From positions 434,001-498,000 of the forward strand of contig JALGAS010000001.1 of NCBI GenBank assembly GCA_023078685.1: a stretch of 64,000 nt of DNA. Direction: 5' to 3'. Position 1 is the stretch's first letter. Each line of letters starts with the position of its first letter. Both the position numbers and the translations under genes were made by a program. The notes beneath the pieces were generated by a model. It was not told the origin of the DNA, searched no databases, and was given only the letters and a program-made list of their open reading frames with translations. This document shows positions 11,676 to 22,185 of the stretch, piece by piece. Origin of the DNA: Neopestalotiopsis rosae. Taxonomy: Eukaryota > Ascomycota > Sordariomycetes > Amphisphaeriales > Sporocadaceae.

Positions 11676-12360
11676 GAAATAGCCCGTGGCAAAAGCTTCT
11701 GAAAAGTAACAGAGAAATCACATAGATCACTTGTCATTCGTTCGGAGCTCGCATCGTGTTACTCAAAACTAAAGTGTTGCAGACATACTCGGGCTTCGAC
11801 CGGACTAACGGACGTGGACGGAACTGATGAGCCTCAAGACTGAGGGAGGCTTTGACATATGACCAGCTCTCTTAAGGCGTAGTCGGGTCGTCTCCCTAAC
11901 ACCGTTCGAGCTGTCGTGTGCCTGGCAATATTTGCCGAGGCTTCTTCCCCGGATTTTTGGCCTGCCCCTCCCCCGCCTCAGCTCCCACCGTTCCTGGTCT
12001 AGGTAGTCTGGGCAGAGAGGTTGGGCAGTCAATTAAACCCGATCAGATCAGCAGACTCTTGAGAGTTTCGAGTGTGCGTGGGAATGTGCCCCCCTACTAA
12101 TTACAAGCTACATGGTGAGAAAACTCCTATAAGCCATGGCTTGGTGTCAGGCCGCAGGAGACGAATCACATTCGTGGAGGAAGGTAACGGTCTAGTTCGC
12201 GGCCAATTACATTGAATTGTGGCGCAACAAGGCATGGAAAACGGTGAAGGCGGCAGATTATAGAGGTGTGTATGAGCGGCCGATGCCTGCCATGAACAAT
12301 ACCGGATTAATTTGCTCATGCATTGTCAATAACGAGCCTCATCTCCGAAGTCAATATATT

Positions 12361-12380
12361 CCGTCCATGACCGTCCATGA
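12361..12380. repeat. Two tandem copies of a 10-bp unit
   Basis: The unit ccgtccatga occurs twice back to back. It is intergenic and nothing suggests a function. Confidence 0.8.
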
Positions 12381-13456
12381 ATCTTACACCTATAAGCCCT
12401 CGTGAGTTGGAGGAGTAACGAATGAGATCATCGGGCTTTGTGTGTTAGAGTACAACGCATTCGCTCCGGCATGTGAAGTAAGTGATGAGCCCAGACATGA
12501 TGTAGGATTCCTATACTTGACAAGTCTGTATAAGTTGTTTGTGATGGTCAGCCAAAACGTACCGGCCATGATCAACCGGCCAGGCGGAATGGTTCAGCAT
12601 CACACGGACAGTTGAAAACGCCCGAACACGAAGCTGCATATGTACCTTATGGGAAAGGCCTGCACACCAAGCCCGTGTGGTCAATTGGTGTGCCATGTCT
12701 CCCCAGATTTTCGGAGAAAAAAAAAAAGCTCTTCTCGTCGATATGTAAGGAGACTACGAAGAAGAAGAAACGGAGTATGCTTCCCGAAAGAGGTTGATTT
12801 ACCCCATACTCTGGGGCGCCTGGCACTGGGGTTGGCATCCTTCAGCACGCGTTTGTGTCTGCAGCTAGACGAATAAACGGGATCGACAGCACCCTATCGG
12901 CTGGCCAGAAGGAGCTGGGTGGACACCACAGGGCACTCGGCCGGTCAACAGGCAGTGCAGGTAAGCAAGGTAAGGGGAAACGCGGTGCGTGCGTTACGGA
13001 TCTTGCCGTGGTATCAGTGTAAATCACCTGTCACATGCCACGAAATTGCAAAAAAGTCGGACAGAGGGCGCCATCTGTTCACCACTCAGTAGTCTATTAG
13101 CTGCTAAAGCGATGGAGTCATGGTATGTCCAGTACTTGAAGACTATTGAGCAAGCATTGCCCCAAATGTAGTATATCTGTCAATGGTCTACTCTCTAGAA
13201 GATATAAAGATTCAAGACAAACTGGTATTCATCCCGGCGGTCCCTACCTGCGCGATGAGTTAAAGCTAGATTGAGATCTGCAAGAAGACATCGGACGACC
13301 TGCGAATGTGAAAAGACAATAACTGCTGCTGCAAAGTCGCATATGTATGCCGGAGATCGACGTCCGCTGCCGCATCGTGACTACACCTTTCTCTCAGTTT
13401 ATCGTATGATACTTGATCGGACACGGCATTTGCTTCTTCTGAGGAACGAACGGCAC

Positions 13457-13501
13457 CTCTCTCTCTCGCTCTCTCGCACACACTCACACACTCACACACA
13501 A
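13457..13501. repeat. CT/CA-rich simple repeat
   Basis: A run of CT dinucleotides passes into CACA/CTCACA units in non-coding sequence. It is a candidate microsatellite. Confidence 0.8.
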
Positions 13502-14689
13502 GACAGTACCTTGCTGCTCCGTCTGACGAAGATTCGAGGTTGGGACCGAACAGACTGCCAGGCATCGATACTCTGATTTCACCCTACCCAACCTACCTGC
13601 CACACTAGGCACTCAGTCTCAGCAGTTCTCGTGTGAACAGAGAGGTAGGCAGGTATACGGAATATAGGACGACTGACAAGCTACTTATCCAGCTTCCAAG
13701 ATTGCAATTGGAGACCCAGCAATCTGGCTGGCATCGCATTTTCCTGACAACCTTTATGGACTATCAACCAAAAACGCCCCCACGTATACGATCTACACAA
13801 GGCCACCTGCTTGAAAAATGACTGGCCTTTTTAGACGAGGATGAAGGGTCCTTTATTACGAAAAGTATACACAAACCAAGACCGTACCATACGTTGAAGC
13901 TCCACTTTGGATATCTCATCCCCTAAATTCTGGTGCCCTTTTTTAAATTTCTTTTTCTTCTTCCCCTTCTCCATCGATAAGGGGAAAACTCGAAGCAAAA
14001 ACCCATGTCAACGGCGGGTTTCGAATTGGTCCAGCAGCAGATTTCAGAGATCAGACAGAGGCTAGGTCCTGGTCCAAAAGGCGCGACGGCGCGCGGGAGT
14101 CTAAAATTCAGGGAGCACAATCCACCTGCTGCCCACATCTCCTCCATGGGCGGGCGGAAACAAGGTCCAGTTGTCCAAGACCGAAACCCTTGCCCAGCCA
14201 TTAAGCCATCCATACCTACCCTGCCAGGCCGGGTCAGAGCACTCGCTCACTTGACTACTTACCTGCCTGGACCTTACCTGCCTGCCAGCTTGCCAACCCT
14301 TACTGGGCCGCCCGGCGATCCTTTTGTGGTAGTGCTTGGAGTGTCCGGGGTCCTGTCCACTTCCAGCACTTGACAAAAGCACACACCTAGTACATGCATA
14401 CATACATACAGTACCTTATGCCAAGGTACGGTGGTAATAACCACGTCCCCCACGACTCGACTCTCACTGTATCGAGTGTCCGCAGTACTGTACCGCACCC
14501 TAAGCAAGTACTGTACGTGCGTTGAACGGTTCGTTCGGTTGCAAGGCCAGGCGATCAATCGTAGAAGCTTCGACACGAGCCTGCCCGCGCCGTCGTCCTC
14601 CCATTCCAAAAACCTTACCTACACTCGAAATCGATCCCGACCGCATTCCCTGAAGGAACTCCCTCGAGCCTCTTAGTTTTCCAGCCAAA

Positions 14690-17600
14690 ATGGAGGTCGA
14701 GACGTCGGCGGCGAACGGCAATCATCAACATTCGAACTCGCCGGCACCGCAGCAACAGCAGGCGGCTAGCGGAGGGGAGTTGAATGCTTCTCAGACAGCC
14801 AGCGCGACCTCTGCTGCCGCGGCTGCTGCTGCTGCTGCTGCTCAGAACCAGCCAAGCTTTCGAAGGTAGGCGGGCAGCAAATGCGATTCTTCTGCCACTT
14901 TTGCTCTCAGGTCCCTTGCTGACTTTTGGCCCTTTTGGAAAACAACAGACAGCGTGCATCGAGAGCATGTGAGGTGAGTTAGTTTTTTTTTTGTCTTGAT
15001 CCTGCAGCAGTCTTGGAATAGTTTTTGGCATTCTTCGTGCTTTTTCTGGGGCACCCAGCTCTCTATGTAGAGATTCCAACCGCCGCGCGCCCTCTCTCAC
15101 CTTGTCTGTGCCTCGGCACCTCGGTTCCTCCTCTCCATTGTCGTTTCTGCTTGCTCGGTCGCATTCGCGATCGCATCATTCCTGTATAGCTAAGGCTAAC
15201 TTGTAAATGTTTCTCATAGACTTGCCATGCCCGAAAGGTATGAAACACCGTCGCATTTCAATTTCTTGTTTCCGTCCTCTCCGAAGAATTTCTTCTTGGG
15301 CCACATAACCCCATCGCTGCCCCCCGTCCGTCCGTCCGTGACTACGATCGCCACTTTGCGCATGCATGGTCAGGAATGCCATTGACTCTGGGACAATCTC
15401 GATTCTACTGTTCCGAGATGTGCGAATCATGCGAGACCTCACGACTAGAATTACTCATAAAGACAGAGATGTGGGAGAGTATTCTATGTGCAGAAGCGCA
15501 TCACCGCCGCCAAGTCTGAAGCATCAGCCTAAGCCATGTTATATGCCCGGCACCTCACGAACCGGAACGCGACAAGAGTGACCATGGTGATGCCTACCGA
15601 ACAACGTCCTACGATCGGCCATCTTTGACGATGAAACGGACCACTGCTTGGCTACGCATATAATCATATCACACGCTACAATCTGGGCGGGGGGGAGCGG
15701 ACAATGCCTTATTTCTCTGGTGCTTGCTGCTCTCAGAGAATGGTTTTATTAACATGAGCGGCGTCATAGGTCAGATGCGATGCTGCTAGTCTTGGTGTAC
15801 CATGTGAGTGAAATCGAGATGGTTTCTCCGAGTCTCCCAAAACATGTCATTCATGAGGCAGCGGGCTAAAGCAGTATTCAACAGGCACGAATTGCGTCGC
15901 TTTCCAAATAGAATGCAAGATTCCCGCGCCAAAAAGGAAGAAGCCCAGCGGGGCTGGTGGCAAGGACTCCGATAGGTTTGTCGGTTCGAGAATACATGCA
16001 ACTTTCAGACAGCTAATCTGATTTTTCCAGCGAGCGCGGCGATGTGATCGAGGATAGATCTCCTGCCGCTGGTGGTCAATCCAGTACCTTTCCAGCCAGG
16101 CCGACAGTCTACCACTCTTCCGAAGGAACTCCTGCAACCACGTTAACAGAGGCCCAAGCGAGGAAAGAGGAAGTTGATAACAGCACCTTCGTCGATCTTG
16201 TTATGAAGCCAAAGTTCACGAGAGCACCAATCACGGAAGCTGGCCGGGTTGCCTTTCTCGGGGAGTCATCGAACCTGACCCTGTTGGTTCACGATCGCCA
16301 AGGATCCTCGGATGTGGTACATTACCCCTTACCAGACAATGTCAGGGGGTCAAGAGCACGTCTCACTGAGTTGGACAACATCGAAATTGACATTCTTCAT
16401 CAAAGAGGCGCTTTCCTGCTTCCACCAAGGGCACTTTGCGATGAGCTGATCGAGGCGTATTTCCGCTGGGTTCACCCAATAGTCCCAGTAGTCAACCGTA
16501 CCAGGTTCATGAAGCAGTATAGAGACTCAAAGAATCCGCCATCGTTGCTCCTTTTGCAAGCTATTCTCCTGGCTGGCTCGAGAGTCTGCACAAATCCCCA
16601 GCTTATGGATGCAAATGGGTCGACAACACCGGCAGCTTTGACATTTTATAAGCGGGCAAAAGCGCTTTACGACGCCAACTATGAAGACGATCGAGTCACC
16701 ATTGTTCAGTCGTTGATCCTAATGGGATGGTACTGGGAGGGTCCCGAGGACGTCACCAAGAACGTCTTTTACTGGAGCCGCGTCGCAACCATTGTTGCTC
16801 AGGGGTCTGGCATGCATAGGACGGTAGAGGAGTCCCAGTTGAGCAAGACCGACAAGCGGCTCTGGAAGCGCATATGGTGGGTGCTCTTTACTCGCGATCG
16901 GTCTGTCGCCGTTGCCTTGGGTCGCCCGGTGCATATCAACCTAGACGACGCGGATGTAGAGATGCTTACAGAAGACGATTTTATCGAGGACGAGGGCGAC
17001 TATCCCAGCCCATATCCACCAGACCCCATCCACGTCCAATTCTTCTTGCAGTACGTCAAGTTATGCGAGATTATGGGTCTAGTTCTCTCGCAGCAATACT
17101 CAGTCGCATCCAAAGGCCGGCAACGAAATGCCATAGATCTCACCCACAGCGACATGACCCTGGCAGACTGGCTGCAAAATTGCCCCAAAAATGTCTACTG
17201 GGAGATGCCGCGACACCACTTTTGGAGCGCACTCCTGCACGCCAACTACTATACGACCCTGTGCCTCCTGCATAGAGCGCATATGCCACCAAACACTCAC
17301 TATGCCAGTAAATTCCCCGACGACTCTTCCTATCCTTCGCGGAACATTGCGTTCCAAGCTGCTGGAATGATCACGTCAATCATTGAGAATCTGTCAGCCC
17401 ACGATGAGCTGCGTTATTGTCCAGCCTTTATCAACTACAGTTTGTTCTCTGCCCTGATTATGCACGTCTATCAGATGAGATCGCCTGTACCTTCGATCCA
17501 GCAAGTCACACATGATAGGATACGGACCTGTATGGCTGCTTTGAAGGATGTCTCAAAGGTCTGGCTTGTCGGAAAGATGGTGTATACACTATTCGAGGCT

Positions 17601-18612
17601 ATTCTGGGTAATCGAACCTACGAAGAACGGCTTCAAAAGGCTGCTGGAAAGAGACACCACAAGAGAGTGCAACAGACCATGGCTCAGTTGGAACAACATC
17701 AAGCACAGCAGCAGCAGCAACAACAGCAACAACAGCAGCAGCAGCAACAAAGGCCACAGGAAGCAGCCAAGAGGAAATATGACGAAATGGCCATTGATTT
17801 CAGTGTTAATACTCCGACGCCACAAGAGTCGTACGAAAGATCACGCCCACAGACGCCGGCGCACACGAGGAGCGAGCATAGTCATCCGCAGATGGGTCCA
17901 CCTGGCGTAACATCACCACACACCCGGCCTAGTGATGCATTCATGGGAGGTAGTAATAGCCGACCACATACGAGACCAGCAACGCCGTTCAACCCTTCAT
18001 TCTCAGTCCCAGCTACGCCTCCCGATCTATATCTGGTCACGAGAAATTCTCCAAATCTGTCACAGGCGATCTGGGAGAACTTCCAACCGGACCAGCTATT
18101 TCCAGAAAACACAATGGTTCCACAATTTCCCCAAATGTCACCCACACAAGGCGGACAGGGACTGGATCCAAACTTGATGGCACAATTCCAGAACATGCCC
18201 GGAAACGCGCAGATGTCGAATCCGGCTGCTCAGCATTTCCAACAGCAGCGCGCGCCGCCTGGCTCGAATCACAACAACAGAAATCAAAGTGGGAGCCCAA
18301 ACCAACAGCACAACAACCTTCTCAATCCCAATCTGGTCCAATTTCAAGGTCAAGGAGGCAATATCTGGCAGGGAGCAGGAGTGGATGGTTTGCCTGATGG
18401 GCCCAGTCCTAGCGATAGCTGGAGCACTGGCTCCGCCGTCGGTCAACCAGTGCCGGCCACGTTGAACGTAGAGGATTGGTATGTTATCCGCGGCTTTTGT
18501 TTGATGTTTCTGACAAAGCTAACACTCTTTTTTTTGCAGGTTCCAATTCTTTGGAATTAATGGAAACGATGTAAACTTGGCGAACCTGGACATGGGCATG
18601 GGCACTACTTAG
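14690..18612 (+). CDS. Zn2Cys6 transcription factor, cutinase factor CTF1/FarA-like
   Basis: Seven exons: 14690-14865, 14949-14973 (25 nt), 15220-15237 (18 nt), 15770-15803 (34 nt), 15885-15975 (91 nt), 16031-18478 and 18540-18612, giving 954 residues. The spliced N-terminus forms a full zinc cluster with cysteines at 66, 69, 76, 85, 88 and 95 (spacing 2-6-8-2-6), followed by the basic PKRKK linker. The cluster is spread over exons 2-5. A long fungal-specific transcription factor domain follows (YFRWVHPIVPVVNRTRF, then KRLWKRIWWVLFTRDRSVAVALGRP and PVHINLDDADVEMLTEDDF), then a polyglutamine tract and a Gln/Pro/Asn-rich tail. The last intron (18479-18539) is removed to complete a Trp codon and a short C-terminus. 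CTF1/FarA proteins activate cutinase and fatty-acid utilisation genes. I base the subfamily on the shape of the cluster and middle domain. Intron 15238-15769 is unusually long. Confidence 0.9.
14812..14842 (+). repeat. Alanine-coding GCT repeat in zinc-cluster gene
   Basis: A GCT/GCC/GCG run in exon 1 encodes a polyalanine stretch just before the zinc cluster. It is likely length-variable. Confidence 0.8.
17706..17750 (+). repeat. CAG/CAA polyglutamine tract
   Basis: Interrupted CAG/CAA repeat encoding about 15 glutamines after the middle domain of the CTF1/FarA-like factor. Mixed codons suggest the tract is selected at protein level. Confidence 0.85.
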
Positions 18613-19672
18613 GTATTATGCATTAACGGGAACAAACCTGGTCGGGGCTTCGGTTCGGCACGGAAAAGACTACTATTATATGCATCATGAAGGTTTGGCT
18701 CGGCGCAAAGGCGGAATTGATTTGAGAAGCTATATATAAATAAGCTCTCAAGCCCGATTGTCCAGCGTGGCTTTCAGTCTGAGCTGATGGGCCATTATAT
18801 GTCAAGTTCTCCAAGAAGTAATCCAGCTCCAATGATCGAGTAAAACCAACCACATCGGGACAATGGTTGTGTGTGCCTATGGCGACACAATAAGTGAAAT
18901 CAGGATTCTAATCGAGGTTGTGTTGCAGATGACGTGAGATTTGCCTGCTTGGTTTTGGAGGCTCTGTATGCTCAGAACCAAGACAAGAGCTTCAAGTCTG
19001 TAGAGCTACCTGAATATGCAAGAAGATAAATTCATACATGTAGGTATGTTAGGGAGGCATGCCAAGGTGGTGGGCCCATCCGAGATCCTCACGGCATATG
19101 CTGGCACCAATGAAATCTGCGAGTTACTTTTTCTCGATTTTCTTTCTTCTTCTTTTCATTCCATCTCTTTCTAGATTTTGCCTTGAGAGGTGTCAACAAA
19201 AGCCAACAACTCTGGTAGAAATGTATTTCAAAGATGAATTAAATGATACGCTTAAGACAGATTTTCTATATTCTTCCAGTGAATGAACAAATTTATGATT
19301 TGGTCATCTACCTATGGTACTTATTGACTACGTACATACTACTACTAATCACATGGAATCTAACGGAATCTCATAAGGCGACAAGGAAGACAACGGTTGG
19401 TCCCATCAACCCCGGAGGACCTTTTGTCAATTTGGAGTTTGGTCTCCAGCCTTTCCCGGCGCTGCGCATGAAGATAGAGTTAGCGCCTACAGGGGGGGTC
19501 TCAGCGCGACGACATTACATAGTGCGACCTTGCGACGACCCTCGTCACTGCCTGGAGGGGGAATCCTGCCCCGCACCAAACGACAAGACAAGTCCATACA
19601 TACCTACAAGCCAGCAAGCACTTGACTTGCAGCCCCAACCCCAAGCTGGTATGTACCGTGGAGGTGGGTGGA

Positions 19673-19696
19673 GGCGGCGACGGCGGCGGCGGCGGC
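19673..19696. repeat. GGC trinucleotide repeat
   Basis: Interrupted GGC repeat in non-coding sequence upstream of DDI1. Confidence 0.75.
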
Positions 19697-19883
19697 ATTA
19701 GGCGGGCACCTTGAGAGCTTCGCCCAGACCAAACAGAGACTTTGAGCCCTGCGGCGGGTGGTTACGTACTTGCCTTATGTCTGCAACTACGTAGCCAGTA
19801 GCTCGTAGTGTATGTACATATGTACTGCTAAAATAGTAACCAATGTGATCGACCCTCCTAATGCTGCCCTCCCACCTTGACCC

Positions 19884-19922
19884 CAGGCAGGCAGGCAGGC
19901 AAACCAGACCAGACCAGACCAG
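19884..19922. repeat. Adjacent GGCA and CCAGA tandem repeats
   Basis: Four GGCA-type units are followed by four CCAGA-type units in the DDI1 upstream region. Confidence 0.75.
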
Positions 19923-20198
19923 GCCATCATCCATCTGGCAAGTACCTTGAACTCAAGTTCTCTTCAACGTCCTCGTCGTTTGTCACCCAAAAAAAAACAA
20001 CTTATCGCCGCGGCCTAAAAACCGCGACGATATATTTCTTTACTTTCTTTGCCTTCTACTTTCTTTCATTCAACTTTATCCTTGACACCGCTGCGCCCTA
20101 TTGCGAGGATCGCTGTAAAGATAGACACAGACCGGGAGCACTTCTCTGACAAACACACCTTGGAACTCCCCCGCCGGTGGTAGCGCATAATCGTCATA

Positions 20199-21696
20199 AT
20201 GTAAGCTCTTTCCCCAGAGTTGTTGCTCCCCTGATGAACAACCTTAGACTTTGTATCAGGTCACAGGCTCACATGTCATCTTCTCTCCAAATAGGCGTAT
20301 CACGCTCACAGTGTCCAACCCCGAACTCGAGGGGGAGGATCTCCGCCTCGTCACCCTCGAGGTGTTCCCCGAGATGACCATCGAGGCCCTGCGCAGCTCC
20401 ATCGAGGCCGAGGGCATCCCCGAGCCGACGCAGCACATATACCACAACGGCCAGCTGATTACAGACAAATCCAAGACTCTTCAGGAGCTGTCCATTACGG
20501 ACGGCGACATGCTCGCACTACATATCCGCGACTTGCGGGGTAGCACAGGCCTCGCTGCCGCACACACCCAGCAGCAACAACAGCAGCGTGGGAGCGCCGC
20601 CGGTATGAACCAAGACCCTGAGCTCATCCGCTTGCAAGTCCTCGGTGACTCGCGCCTGCGTGCAGAACTCCAGCGAACCTCTCCTCAACTGGCCGCCGCA
20701 CTCGAAGATTCGCGCCGCTTCGCCCAGCTCTTCCGTCAACTTGCCGACCAGCAGGAAGAGGCCCGTTTATCTAGAATGCGCGAGATCGAGCAGCTCAACA
20801 ACGATGAGTTCAATCCCGAGGCTCAAGCGCGGATTGAGGAAATCATTCGCCAGCAGGGCGTGACGGAAAACTTACAAAATGCCATGGAATACAATCCAGA
20901 GTGTAAGTGGTTGTAAAATAACTATACTATTCTGCTTATGCACAAATGGGACACTAACGCGAGAACAGCCTTTGGACGCGTGCATATGCTCTATGTCGAC
21001 GTCAAAGTCAATGGTGTAAAGGTAAAGGCACTCGTGGATTCGGGTGCCCAGGCTACCATCATGTCTCCCTCCTGCGCTGAATCTTGCAATATCATGCATC
21101 TTGTGGACAAGCGATTCGCCGGCGTAGCACGAGGAGTGGGAACGGCTGCCATTATTGGCAGAGTGCACTACACAATGCTGCAACTAGGAAGCATACATTT
21201 GCCCGCTGCCTTCACCGTCATGGAAGGCAAGCAGGTCGACCTGCTGTTAGGGCTGGATATTCTCAAGGGCCACCAGGCAACAATCGATCTAGCCCGGAAT
21301 AAGCTTATTATTCAGGGCGAAGAGGTTGACTTTCTTGGCGAGGCCGATGTTCCCAAAGAGACAGAGGAGGCTGTCAATGAAGAACCCACCGTTCAAGGTC
21401 CTGGCGGCACAACCATTGGTGCTCGCTCCGGCGCTGTTACAGCAGCTGGCTCATCGGCAGCGCCTGCCCGCCCGGCTCCAGCAGCAGCCTCAAGCTCTGC
21501 TCCCATGGCTACTCCTCAAGCTACAGCACCGCCGACTGTTCGTCAACCGCCCCAGCAGGCTGCCACCACATTCCCCGAAGCCGACATTCAGACACTCATG
21601 GACCTGGGCGCCACCAGACAACGAGCCATTCAAGCTTTGCAGTTCACCGGCGGTAACGTTGAATTTGCCGCCAATGTCATCTTTCAAGAAATGTGA
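20199..21696 (+). CDS. DDI1: DNA damage-inducible protein 1 (Ddi1), UBL-retropepsin-UBA
   Basis: Exons 20199-20200, 20295-20902 and 20969-21696 give 445 residues. The start codon is split: AT is in exon 1 and G is in exon 2, giving MRITLTVSNPE. Ddi1 is a ubiquitin-proteasome shuttle and aspartic protease acting on long ubiquitin chains. Domain order: ubiquitin-like (about 1-80), helical region (about 100-200), retropepsin-like protease with the catalytic ALVDSGAQATIM motif (Asp227) and LLGLDILKGH, a Pro/Ala-rich linker, and a C-terminal UBA (about 405-445, LMDLGATRQRAIQALQFTGG). The second intron (20903-20968) splits a Ser codon just before FGRVHMLYVDV. Without the first intron there is no ATG that yields the UBL start, which supports the split model. 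The gene is convergent with RRP8. Confidence 0.95.
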
Positions 21697-22185
21697 TTTG
21701 CTGCCCAGCCAGTAATAAGATCAGTTGAAGCATATATCTGTGCGATAAGAAGACAATCTAGGGCCATATACGCACTGCCTTGCGCCAAGACTTGGAGTGC
21801 AGACCAGTGCAACTTGTCCGGCACCAAACCGGCATTTGGATGAAATCACGAGCGTTGAACTCACAGTAAATAAGCGAGACATCGTGTCGACCACACATGA
21901 CGAAAGGGTTGGCATATTGGCGATCTAGAAGCAACACATGGCTTGGAGATGCATGATCACATTTGTGTGTAAAGAAGGTTGCGAGCTCGGGACATTGACG
22001 AGGCGCTTCGTTGTAATTAAGATAGAGAGCAAGGGCTTCGGCCTCACAAAATACACTCCACTGTACATTATCTGTGTTTGTTCATCTGAGCGCAAAAATT
22101 TGACATACTTTTGATTGCGACCGCATACCGAGTTTCCAATAGGACCTGACGTGAACCATGTGACCTCTCCATACTAGGGAGCATT
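21697..22185. other. Convergent 3' intergenic region DDI1/RRP8
   Basis: 489 bp between two stop codons facing each other. It holds the 3' UTRs of both genes and no supported coding sequence. Confidence 0.6.

Larger units (their letters stand above)
11676..14689. other. 3.0-kb intergenic region upstream of zinc-cluster gene
   Basis: No supported gene. It holds the MCD4 3' side and a long promoter/leader for the CTF1/FarA-like regulator. Simple-sequence features include a tandem 10-bp repeat at 12361-12380, a CT/CA-rich tract at 13457-13501 and a CATA repeat near 14396-14410. The last 700 bp are rich in CCTACC/CCTGCC-like pyrimidine blocks. Long leaders are common for fungal regulators, but no conserved upstream frame could be shown. 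Confidence 0.45.
18613..20198. other. Intergenic region upstream of DDI1
   Basis: 1.6 kb with no supported gene. It includes a GGC-rich tract (19673-19696), tandem GGCA units (19884-19900) and CCAGA units (19904-19922) close to the DDI1 leader, and a T-rich leader just upstream of the split start. Confidence 0.45.
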
